From the NCBI GenBank assembly GCA_003342895.1, contig PTFA01000274.1:673759-737758 (forward strand): 64,000 bases of DNA. Direction: 5' to 3'. A model generated the notes under the pieces. That model did not search any database and was not told the origin of the DNA. It saw only the letters and a program-made list of their open reading frames with translations. The position numbers were made by a program, and so were the translations under genes. This stretch comes from Casuarius casuarius. Lineage: Eukaryota > Chordata > Aves > Casuariiformes > Casuariidae. Positions 11,332-21,789 of this stretch are shown here, in pieces. Every line of letters begins with the position of its first letter. Within the stretch, counting starts at the first letter, position 1.

Positions 11332-12655
11332 GTATTTATTTGCAGAACACTGCATGTGACAGATAATAGCACAGTGTCCCAATATTAGCTTGAGGACCTA
11401 CACCAAGCGTTAGATGTCCTCTGCAAGAACACATGACAGTTTTCAAAACTTCACAGGCATGCGCAGGAGCTTGGAGAATTCAATTCAGCAAGATAGGGAT
11501 ATTCAAGCATCTAAGTCCTATTCAGGATGAATTCAGGGGTCAGGCTAGTAAGCATATTCGAAGCATATCTGCAGTTTAAGCACCTAACATTTGCTGCATC
11601 TCAGTGCGACTCAGTGTAGTGCAGTGAACTGGGACAAATTCTATGGCCCAGTTCAGCTCCAAAATCTTGAGACAGGCCTGCAACAGGGCTGTCAAGTGGG
11701 GGGCCTCTTATTTTATTATTGCATAACCACAAACAACTGAGTATCAAAGCTGGCTCAAACTGGTGTCACAGGTACCAGTCCCCTAAGATCTACAGACAGC
11801 GTAAAAACTGTTCCAGGAACACCTAGAAATTTGCCAAAATCAGCAGACCTAAGCTGCTGTGCACATGAAGAACTTTTGACCCTGAACTCATTCCAAACTG
11901 CACTTACCCTGTCAAATTTCACATGACAATTTTTTTTTTTTTTTTTTTAGCTTCCATAGTTCCATTGTACCAAGTTAGAAAGAGTAAGTACTACTCCCCA
12001 AATATCCAATTAGAGGAGCTTGATTGTAGCTCAGTTTAAAATTTTGATCAAAAGTCATTTCTTATGTCTTTAACCTTTCTTCTCTCTTAAAACTAAAAAT
12101 TTGCTCTTCTAGGCAATGTGGGGAGGTGATAAGCATACCGTAGATTCAAAGACTTTCTGCCTACCCACTCCCTCGGCACCAATTCTTGTGATCAGCGAGC
12201 ATAAGACTTCATATAGCCATCACTATCAAACTCCATGTACCTCATTTATTTTGTGTATTCATGTTGCATATTCAGAAGACAATTAAGTCAGAATCATTGA
12301 ACAGTCTCCAAAATTCGCACTTGTTTTTGTAAGCTGGCATCTTCCTGTATAAGCACCCTCCACAACCTATGAGGAGTGCTGGTGTCACCTTTTAGTAAAG
12401 TATTAGGAAGAGATGCACACCAGACATGAGATTATTTCTACTCTCTCTGTTTATATGCCTGCCACTGCTTCCTTGCAGGGATCATCATAAGCAGAAATCT
12501 ACACTAGCTGAGCTGCCAAAACCTGAACTAGCATCACATACAGGAGACAAACTGAGTGGCTGAAGCCCTAAGATAACATTCAGGAGGGGATTGCTTTACT
12601 TGCTCAAAATGGGATTTGTTTTGAGGGTGTACGTGCAAGGCGAGATCTGACTTAC
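11332..12655. other. Non-coding stretch with T19 run
   Basis: Holds a poly-T run at 11930-11948 and nothing else recognisable. A strong minus donor-like site (AGG|GTAAGT) at about 11909 has no usable acceptor behind it. Confidence 0.5.
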
Positions 12656-12673
12656 AATGCTTTCTTGTTTACA
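12656..12673 (-). other. Candidate 18-nt microexon (unverified)
   Basis: On the minus strand a very pyrimidine-rich acceptor (TTGCTCTTTTCTCTTCAAACAG) precedes 18 nt, then the donor ATT|GTAAGT. Eighteen nucleotides would insert six residues (CKQESI in one frame) without shifting frame, as neuronal microexons do. No host gene is identified, so confidence is low. Confidence 0.12.
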
Positions 12674-15243
12674 CTGTTTGAAGAGAAAAGAGCAAGCAAG
12701 GAACACAAAAGAAACCAGCAGGTGAGATGAGATCAACAAGCAGATGAAGGAGGCTGAGTAAAAACAGGAAACAAAGACAATAATTTTACATTACAGCCAC
12801 ACCTCTAGACCTCCCTGGTGAGGAGGGACGCCCCTCACGCAAGACGCTGCCTAAGTATGTTCAACACCAATCTTTGCCGTGACCATCGGCAGGACTTCCT
12901 CATAAGTAACCAAGGAAATTCCATCAGTTCTACCCTGCACGAAATCTCGTATGTCAGTAAAGTAAGCCAAACTACACAGTGATATTCCACATCGATTAGA
13001 GAGCATTCACCTTAGAGATGACTGCTTACAGGGAAACCTGAAGGATAACAGAAAAGCTTCACCTTGCATGCATCACTTCCTCGTATCAAAATGAAAAACT
13101 CTCCAATTTGTGGTAAGAAAATAATGCATTAACCAGTTTGGGTGAAAAACTGCAAGTGCTTCTCCCTCTCCCCCAGGTGTTATTTTAACTATATTACATT
13201 AAGACAAAAGTCAGGAAAAGACCGCAGAGAACATAAGCATATCATTGGCCACCTATGCTTCTCAAAGATAAGTGGCACTTTACTTAAAGCACAGGACTGG
13301 AAATAGAGAAGTTTCCTTTTATAATTTTAGGATGTGATAAACACCTGCAGATCTTCTTGATTTAGGTACCTCTGGAAATCATCTATACAATAATATTCTC
13401 TCTCCTCAGCCTACTTCCCTTCATAACCTCATCCTTTTCAACTTCCATAATCAATCTTCTTTCTCCACTTTTTTTTTCCCCCCCTTTCAAATACAAAGTA
13501 TGTCAGCCTCTGGGATATTTCTGCTAGCAATCCTGTAATGATGCATTACTCTCATACATCATCAAAACAATAGCACATGAATGCTGTATTACAGCTATGG
13601 ATTATCTAAATGATGCTAGCCTGATGACAGAGTGCCACAGCACTATTAGAGCAAGCAGGCTGCAAGAATTCCACTACAGTCAAAACAAGAATTATTCGTG
13701 TGATGTGGGAACAAGCTCAGAGGGCAGAAAGGATGTAGTTATAGTACACTGAACAACTACTATACTTAAAGCAGTAATAAAATTTTAATTTCTGTGTTTG
13801 CTTGGAAAAATATATCACCGTTGTTGTATGTCTGGATATTAAAATAGAATATTTCTCATTCACCAGTGATAGCTGCTTAAAGTTTATTGGCTTACATTTC
13901 ATAGTCTGTTTTTAAAAATATCTAGAAAAAATAAATTTCTAAATCTGTTGGTTTTAAACTGCAGAAGTCTTCAAATTACATACATAGAGATAAAATGATA
14001 GTCTGATTCTTCTCACTCATTTAATAGCTGTTACATTTGTCTAACCTTAATGCCTTAATCTATTTTTCCAGAACTACACCACTGTAATTAGGACTGGAAT
14101 TAGTTCTGTCATTTATAACACAAACATTCACCGATTTCTTTCAATTCATCTTTCACATACGTACAACTGCTGCCATTCAAGCGTCAGCATTGTTTTTTCA
14201 CATTTTGACTTCAAAATTTCAGATTCCAGAGCAATTAGGAATCTGTATTCAATAAAAACAGTCAAGGCACCCAGAAACATAAACAAAAAAAGTTAGATAA
14301 AGAGGCAGCACCAGGTAACCTGCAGATCTGGGTCCATCCTTTTAATCCTCCCATTTGGAAGGTTCTCAAAATAGCTCATTATAAGGCTTCAATATTAATT
14401 GGGTCTTTACCCAAGCCTCAAAGCCAACGAAAAACTGACTCCAGAACTTCGAGAACAGGCTTTGGAAAGGCACAAAGTTGCAACCTCTGGGGTACAAGGT
14501 AGCTCAGTGCCTTTCATCTTCTCTTGTTAGACTGCTAACGAATAGATTAGATTACTTGAAGGCAAGTACTGTGCAACACCAGTGTTTCTGCTCACTATTC
14601 TGGTGACAGAGACCACTGACCACCTATCTTACCTTGATCGATTCCTGATCCTTGATCAATACTAAGCCAAGCTACGTCTAGCTTTCTAACTCTGAAAGCC
14701 CTTAAGCACCAAAGTTCCTGTGCAGTCCTTAAAATTCTGCACAAAAATCTGTGCTTTCCCAATTAAAGGCAACAAAATTCTTCTAATAAAATTGGGAATA
14801 AATGCTAACCTACTGAGCAACTTGTACTGTCTCAGCTACCGGGCTATTTCAAAGCTTTGGGGAAAAGTCACATTTTCCAGCTGCACTCCTGCAAAAAGAC
14901 TGAAGATTACACAGAATGAGTGAAAAAGTGCATAGACCTGTAATGCAGATTTGGAATCTATCACCTCGTTGCTGGGTCAAAGCATTAATGGTGGTGTGAA
15001 ACCCATCTTTTTCTGCTTGTTTCAGGGCATGCTTGACTTTTTATTTATGCATAGCTAAGAATAGGAGTACTACTTATTTCCAGAGAATAAAGCAATGACT
15101 AGAATACATCTGCGAGCCCTATGACTTTTTTGATCAAGTGCTTGTGCCTCAAGTCTGAAGGCCTGTCCATTATGCCAGGTTGCCAGATACAGTTCCCTAT
15201 CAATCCAATCCCAATGCTAAATTTGAGCAGGTGAAAGTCTTAC
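12674..15243. other. Mostly non-coding; weak regulatory-looking patch at 13555-13625
   Basis: A CpG-retaining patch with an imperfect GTGAGGAGGG/CCCCTCAC hairpin lies at about 12822-12900. At 13555-13625 a SOX-like AACAATAG and several GAT/ATC-rich motifs occur together. A minus-strand frame ending at the CAAG|GTAAGA donor (about 14635) is open for roughly 35 codons but its acceptor is weak. Confidence 0.4.
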
Positions 15244-15646
15244 CATGCTCTATATTCAGCTTGAGAACTTGGCCTAATATGAGGTCTGAGGCAAAAAGTA
15301 ATGCTGAGAAATTAAGCCAGACCTCACAGGTCTCAAAGGCCATATTTTCTGTAAAGCTACAGAGTTCTTCATATGCTATTCTAGAAATCTTGATTACATT
15401 TTTCCCCCATGAAGTAGTGCATGTTTTTACTTCTGGTTCTCTCCCCTGGGAAAATGGGATAGTATAACTGTGTAAATGTTCCTGCTCCCGTGAAGTTGCA
15501 CTAATAATAAGCTGGGAATTAAGCCTACCACATCTCTCTGGAGATGCTATGGGGAACAAAAGTGCACAGCTTTGGAAGNGGCACAGCCAACAGATTTCAT
15601 TCCAGGCATCATGTAGTGCTAGCGAGGTAAGCCTCATTGTCAGCAT
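15180..15646. other. Overlapping long open frames on both strands
   Basis: The minus strand is open for 148 codons (15200-15646, one N at 15579) and the plus strand for 95 codons (15180-15467). Within the minus frame, an acceptor (CTTAATTTCTCAG) and donor (CATG|GTAAGA) bracket 15244-15303: 60 nt, phase 1 at both ends, with peptide core LLFASDLILGQVLKLNIE. Long open frames on both strands often indicate decayed coding or repeat sequence, or simply low stop density. No family is recognised. Confidence 0.15.
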
Positions 15647-15874
15647 CTTATTTCCTACAGGGTGAGCTTAATTAAAATATAAAATGTCAAAAGCCAGTAT
15701 GAAATACGATATCCCTGTGGGCATTCAGAGTGAATTAAGCATATCAGCAACTGAAGTGCAGGTTGCAACCCTACATTTGAAGAAAAGATTAGAACTATTA
15801 AGTAGACTGCAATTCCTAGCTAGGGAATCACTGTTCACTGAGGCAGATGGAAGATCTTCAGGCTCATAAGGAGG

Positions 15875-15898
15875 AAAAAAACAAACAAACAAACAAAA
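15875..15898 (+). repeat. (AAAC)n simple repeat
   Basis: A7 followed by repeated CAAA units (ACAAACAAACAAACAAAA), a short tetranucleotide array. Confidence 0.92.
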
Positions 15899-16328
15899 GA
15901 GACAGGAATGGGAAGAAAATGCACCTGATCTCTACATACAGTCTCTGCAGGAGGCTGATATTTGACTGCACTTGTCAGCCTTCACAGTTACAACCAAAAT
16001 GAACCATCACCTTGTTTCTCTGTGCTTCGCACAGAATATGTACACCTGACGCTTACTAGAACTACTGCAGAAACATTCCCAAGCATTTTTTGTTCCATGG
16101 CGATTTAGTTGCACAGTGCTTTTGTTCAGCATGACAAGTTAGCCTCACAACTATCTAAAGGTTTTCGTTGTCTGAGAGAAAACATCACTTGCTGATATTG
16201 ATTACTCACAAAGAAAAGGAAACGCAATTAAAGGATAGCAGAGATCCACAGGATCAATGCGGTCCCATTAGAGAAAACTNTTTCACAGTTTTTGTGTGTT
16301 CCTATTGGACTCGTGTTCAATCCCTTAC

Positions 16329-16397
16329 TGTACTTGCCGAAATTAAGTAATCCAAAGCAGCCTCCATTCCCTGCCTGCCGTTTTTCTCAGAAAGCCT
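16329..16397 (-). CDS. Candidate 69-nt exon (unverified)
   Basis: On the minus strand, an acceptor (TCTGTGTCCATCTATACAG) leads into 23 open codons and then the donor ACA|GTAAGG, with phase 0 at both ends. The peptide core GRQGMEAALDYLISAST resembles helical repeat or UBA-like sequence, where a 'xEAALDxL' helix is common, but I cannot assign a family. The next minus-strand candidate (15244-15303) is phase 1 and so cannot follow it directly. Real microscopic exon or coincidence: coincidence is slightly favoured. Confidence 0.2.
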
Positions 16398-18950
16398 CTG
16401 TATAGATGGACACAGAATATGGAAGTACTCTAAAGTATGGTAAAAAAAGTTGTGCATGTGCCGCCCCCCCAATTGACAACGATTGATCTTACTGAAGTAC
16501 AAATTTTAAACCCTTTGAGCATCTAGCCTAGTGTTTTAAACTGCCTTATCAAAATATAGCTTCTACTTAGAAAATTGTTTGCTTGTCTTCAACTGTTGAT
16601 ACTTCCAAACTCTACGCAAGGAAGCGGCTTCAAATACAGTGAAGATTCTCACAGACTCTGTGTCATACAGAGCATGAATACAGATGGCTAAGGAGCCGTC
16701 AAACTAGTGGATGTTAAGTCGCATTCCTATTTCAGGTGATGAATGCTCACAGAGAAAAGCCTTATTCCCTTTAGCATTCTGCTGACCTCCTTCATCAAGC
16801 ACAAAGATAGAAGGGGAAGATATTCCATGCTTCAGAGCAGCACTTCACAGCTTGCCCATCTCTCCAGAAAACTGCACATTTCTACAAAGGACTCATCTTC
16901 ATATTGTTTTTTGAGGTAGAAAGATGCCATACATATAATCAGAAACACAGAACTGTGTAACATGTACTCTATGGTATCATTTTGCTCAGAACAGTTAACG
17001 TCTGCTACATACCATTTGAGAAAAACAAATTCATCCTAGAGAGTAGTTCCAGTTCAGTTGATAAGACTTACTTGAATGAATTAATTTAGCGCAGTATCTC
17101 TGCAAACATTATACTTGATCCTCCTTTTATTTAGAGCATTGTAGACTGGGGAAATGACATCAAATCAGTGATATGGCTGCTGATGAGAGGATAATCAAGC
17201 CCTCTATACCTTCCCATTTTTCATTCCAAATCCCTGTAGGGAACACACAAGGATTCTCAAATAGCATAGACAATATTGCTGTCATTGAACTGTTTAGTAA
17301 TGTCTCTCTTTTACTGACCTCCTGCGATATAATTCTAGTTTCCAAACAACACATCATACATACCTGAGTACATAACACACCAGGAAAATGAAATGCTGCT
17401 TTGCATCTGCATACTGACATTCACCAGAAGGGTGTTCAAATGTCTCTGCAAGCTGAAGGACGGAACAAAACAGCCAGTGAATTGCTGTTATAATTTGGGG
17501 GGAAGCAGGCCAAGGACAGACTAGCAAATCTTTACTGTAACCATTTGAAACTGTAGTGGGAATTTGAAAACAGACTGTTTATAGAATATAATTATACAGA
17601 TGCGAATTCAATGAAGGCTTCCCAATCTTACAAAAATCTGCAAATAAACATGATTAAGATAAGAGGCCATCATCCATATTCAGTTCACTTGGGCTAGCGT
17701 AATCTTATTTTTTTCCATGGCTGCCATGACACAACAGATCAGTTAACATCCAAATTCTAATCACTGCCATCTTGAATTGAATTCACATTTATATCCTATC
17801 AGCAAACCACTAGAGCCTCTACGAAGAGTTACTGATGCTGGCTGCTTAGCAATGAAAAGAAAAAAAATCCAATTATGGGTTAGTATGTTCTAATTCTACA
17901 GGAAAAATATATAAAAACAGATATATCTGACATCCATTTTATTAATCAGACTATTTTTAGAAGATAAACCAGTCAAGAAAACAGCAGGAGTTTAATAAAG
18001 TATACATTAGTAGAACAATTATGGAGTAGTTACACCGGACTGTTCCCTCTGATAGCTAGCAGTACGAAACATTGTTCAATCGGAACAAAATACAACGATG
18101 CAGAGTTTAAGTGAATAACAAATTTCACTGTAAGCTAGCCTCTAGGTTATATTCTGCAAAGCAAGTTTTAAAAAGTTTGGGAATGCCTGAATATATTTTC
18201 TGTATATTTCCATGTACCCCTTTCAATAGCACATTTACCAGTGAATAATCTCGGAATCAACAGTTTTATAATCACATCCTCCTACACCAGGAAGTATTAA
18301 TATTGCTACTTTGCAGATGGGAATACAGTCTAGATTTTATAACTTTGCCAAGTGAAGCCTGAGTCAGGAACTGACCGCATACATCCAGAACTCCTTTGCC
18401 TCCTGCACAAACCACTCTAGACAGCTATGCTTTAAAGGCACCAGATGGAAGGCATTTCAAGAGAACAAAAGCATATCATGGATTTTCTTAAATTGCAAAA
18501 CAGACCATTACATACAGATGCCTGAAATTCCATTTCCATATTACACATCTTTTTTAATCATTAAGTACTACTGAGTCCCCAACCCTGTAGAAATTCTGAA
18601 CACATGACAGTCATCCTTAGGTAATTTATAGTTTAGGAGACACTCATGGAAAACAAGATGCCCTTACCTTCCAACAGGGCCCAGGGTAAAAGCTTTAATA
18701 AATTAGTTACTAATTCAGAAGCCCCTAAAGATAATGGATGTCCTTTCATCAACACCAGCTGACACTGGAACTATCTGCTAATAGATACCTAGGGCACAAG
18801 ATAGATTACATAAATGCAGTATGATGAAAAAGATGCAAGAGATGAAAAAAGGAGCTGCTCTGGCTACCTCTCACTTCATTCCCTTTTGTGTGGACATTTT
18901 GGTAGCTGCTTACTATAATTATTGAGGCTCATAAAAAATACATATTTTAT
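16398..18950. other. Non-coding stretch, nothing recognised
   Basis: Short frames only (for example 17160-17420 minus against 17173-17367 plus). No repeat, RNA gene or motif cluster stands out. Confidence 0.55.
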
Positions 18951-18954
18951 ATAG

Positions 18955-19180
18955 TTACATGTTGGCTACTGTGTTTTGTTTCAAAATAACTTACAGTACT
19001 GTATTTCCCCATTGCAATATTAGTCCGTTGCAGTAATAAAGTTGTCACACAGTATGTGATAGACCACTTTGCATTGCTGTAATGGCCTTTTTTTGTATTA
19101 CAACAGTTTGCAACTTTATGTCATCTTCATAAATGTGATCAATAGCAATAATAAGCTTGCAAGACAGCTTATTTTTCCCA
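18955..19180. promoter_or_regulatory. Candidate conserved regulatory element
   Basis: A block with the 10-bp palindrome ACAGTACTGT (18993-19002), three related TTGCAATA/TTGCAGTAAT/TTGCTGTAAT motifs (about 19013, 19028, 19074) and a 9-bp inverted repeat ATAAAGTTG/CAACTTTAT (19036-19044, 19111-19119). The reiterated, partly symmetric motifs are typical of conserved non-coding elements. The call is inference without alignment. Confidence 0.25.
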
Positions 19181-19324
19181 CAACCTTAAGAGTTACCTTT
19201 CTTTGGTGGTAGCTCTACTTCGATTCTGCTCTCTTAGTTTTCCACTATTTCTTTGCTGAAATTCACATAAACCAAAAGTACACCAATTTTGTGCTGTGAA
19301 CGATACAGCTAGCATAAACACTGA

Positions 19325-19361
19325 ACGGCGCACCTCCCATTACGCGGCCCTTGCCGGTGAG
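19325..19361. other. Small CpG-retaining patch
   Basis: Five CpG dinucleotides fall in about 37 bp (in AACGGCGCACC, ACGCGG and GCCGG) in otherwise strongly CpG-depleted sequence. It is too short for a CpG island. It may be hypomethylated, recently derived or under constraint. Confidence 0.5.
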
Positions 19362-20849
19362 GGAGCATGCATCTCTGATCTGGTTGGCAACAAAAGCAAC
19401 AGCAGAGGCTAGTCATATGAGCCTTCACATTCTCAATGCAGTTTAACAGATAGGTAACAGTTGTAAATCAGTCCTGCTCCTTCAGCTCTACAGGATTTCA
19501 CCCACTGTATCCTTACTGGGACCGCTTTCCCTGCTCCATTTTCTCCCAGGGATCAACAACACTCCACTGAAAGATGATCCCTTTGTTCTCCTCAAAGGCA
19601 ACATATCTTCACCATTTTTACCACAGCTGCTTTTCTCCCCCCTCCCGATTCTTGTACTCTCACAAGCCCGTATAAAAGCTATACTCATTACACACAGAGT
19701 TGATCCTGATCAGCATGACAGCTTCTCAAAACAAGACACTGCGGTGCAGTGAAGAGAACACTAACTAGTTCTTTGGAGAATACTTGTTAAGAAAGATTTG
19801 TTGCAAAGTCCTTATATAACCTCTGTATTGCATCTAGAGACAGCTGAAACACAGCCCTTGGGTTCACTCAGGTTTATGCGAAAACTTCACTCTCCTCAGG
19901 TTCACGTGTACCTCAACTCACCACCCAACCTTACCTTCTGTCTTCATCAAAATGGCACCGCCACCAAACTGACACTCAAACTTACCAAATTCCACCTAGG
20001 CTTGTCTCAAAACACATGAAATGTGAGAAGCTCCCCTTCAATTTCCTTCAGAAAAGAGCTAAGCTAGACATTGCTAAAACATCCTAGTGGCAATACATTG
20101 AATGGAAAAAGTTCAAGACAATTCTCTCTTCCACCTGGTGGAAGAGAACCAACATGAGCGATCAGGATAAAGACCAGAAAATCTAGTAGTAAAAGAAAAG
20201 AAGTTTTACATACATTTCCATCTCTATCATAAAATCCTTAATCAGGAAGAAAGTTGTTAGAAGGAAAGGGAATACAATACCCCCATAGAACCAAAAGTTG
20301 AGTTAAAAGGCAAGAAAATATTCCAATGAGCTACACAGACCTTGTACAAGGCAGTAAAATCCATTTTCACAGAACTTACAAAAATTAAGTTTTATTAGCA
20401 GCTTGAAAGCTGCTGTGCATCTCAGTAAATCCACAAGATCTGCAGAAGTGACAAAATTACTACAGTAATATGGACTTGACAGAAGCCTCACATGAAAAAT
20501 CAGAATAATTTAAAAGGAAACTCAAGAGCAAAAGGAAAAGCAATGTAGTGACAGTGTGGCAGACAAGAAAAGCCCTTGCAGTGATCTCTCTGATAACGAG
20601 TAACTTCTGAGTGCTGGGCACCAACTGAAAGTAATGTTAATTTAAAACAGAGCATAACCTTACCGAATGCAGGCTGATAGCACTGACTCAAGTGAGAGCT
20701 CTGCTGACTGTGACTGTCATTGTTCTGCCACCATGAAATACAGGTAATGGCAGAGCATCCTCATCTATGGTAGAGCTGCTATGTGCTGTTCAGCTGAAAT
20801 TAGACCCTGACAGGGGAAAAGACCCACAAGGTTCACCTGCAGAAAGTCA
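19362..20849. other. Non-coding stretch, nothing recognised
   Basis: Minus frames at 19488-19688, 20303-20491 and 20500-20691 lack splice or domain support. Donor-like minus sites near 19938 and 20665 have no convincing exons. Confidence 0.55.
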
Positions 20850-20990
20850 ACTGTTGCTGTTGATAAAAATGCAGCTTTAATTGGGATCACGGTGTTCAGA
20901 CTTGTATCAGTCCATGTACAGAGCTGCATGAAGATCATAAGTCATGCTACAAAATGACTGAATTTAATTAAATTCGCATGGCTAGTCTCA
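20850..20990. promoter_or_regulatory. Weak candidate regulatory element
   Basis: Contains CTTTAATTGGGATCAC and TTTAATTAAATTCG with several GAT/ATC motifs, giving homeodomain-site texture. Weaker than the blocks at 10.3, 39.9 and 40.9 kb. Confidence 0.18.
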
Positions 20991-21745
20991 CAGTTATTTT
21001 TATTTTAACCAAAAGAGATCTTCCAGAAAGGAAAGCTCCCCGCCACATGGATTTCCCCAAGGCGGCACAGTTGTGTTCAAATCAAAAGTCTGCAAGCACA
21101 TTCTTGCCAGGAGAGGGAAGATATTCTACTAATGAAATGCAACCACTGCAATCAGAGCTGCTTGGAAACACTAGAAAAAAGAAAAATCTGACTTTTTGAC
21201 AACTGAAAGTTACTGGATTTGCAGTTTACCTTGTCAGGTAAAATAAAATCATCCTAGTTTTGCAGGAAGATAAGAGATACAAAGAGCATAAGTGACTTCT
21301 CCAAACTCATACAGGGATTGTCACAAGTAGCAAACAGAACACAGAACTCCCTTGCACAGCCAGCTGCTCTGCAGCCTTGCCTGTGTTCAAGGTGCTCTTC
21401 TGGAGTTTTTGTTAGCTTCCAGGTGCAAAGTTATTTCAAGTAAGTTCCAGGCACAGGCAAAATATAGACACTGAGGTTATCTTCGCATCTAAATTTGAAG
21501 AGTAATAAATGTCATTAAAGCTAATTATAATATATTGCTATTGCTCAACTGATCTTTACAATCCACAGGAAGCATGTGTTAAGTGCTCTCCTGCGTCACA
21601 TCTGAAAAGGGCTTTGGTCTCAGATTGCAGCCATTCATGCTTATCAGTTCAAAAAGCAGAACAAGTTTACATCATTTGCATGGTACAATGACAGGCGGGC
21701 CCAGAGGAGCTGTGGATTACACCAGAGGCCCAATAAGCTATGTAT

Positions 21746-21749
<4 letters not shown>

Positions 21750-21786
<37 letters not shown>
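21750..21786 (+). repeat. Poly-T tract (T37)
   Basis: The longest homopolymer in the window, 37 T. It could be the tail of a minus-strand retroposed sequence, but the sequence to its right shows no recognisable processed gene and no clear target-site duplication is visible. Confidence 0.97.

Positions 21787-21789
<3 letters not shown>

Noticed and set aside
14636..14735. Minus segment ending CAAG|GTAAGA, open for about 33 codons
   Set aside because: Weak acceptor, no recognisable product.
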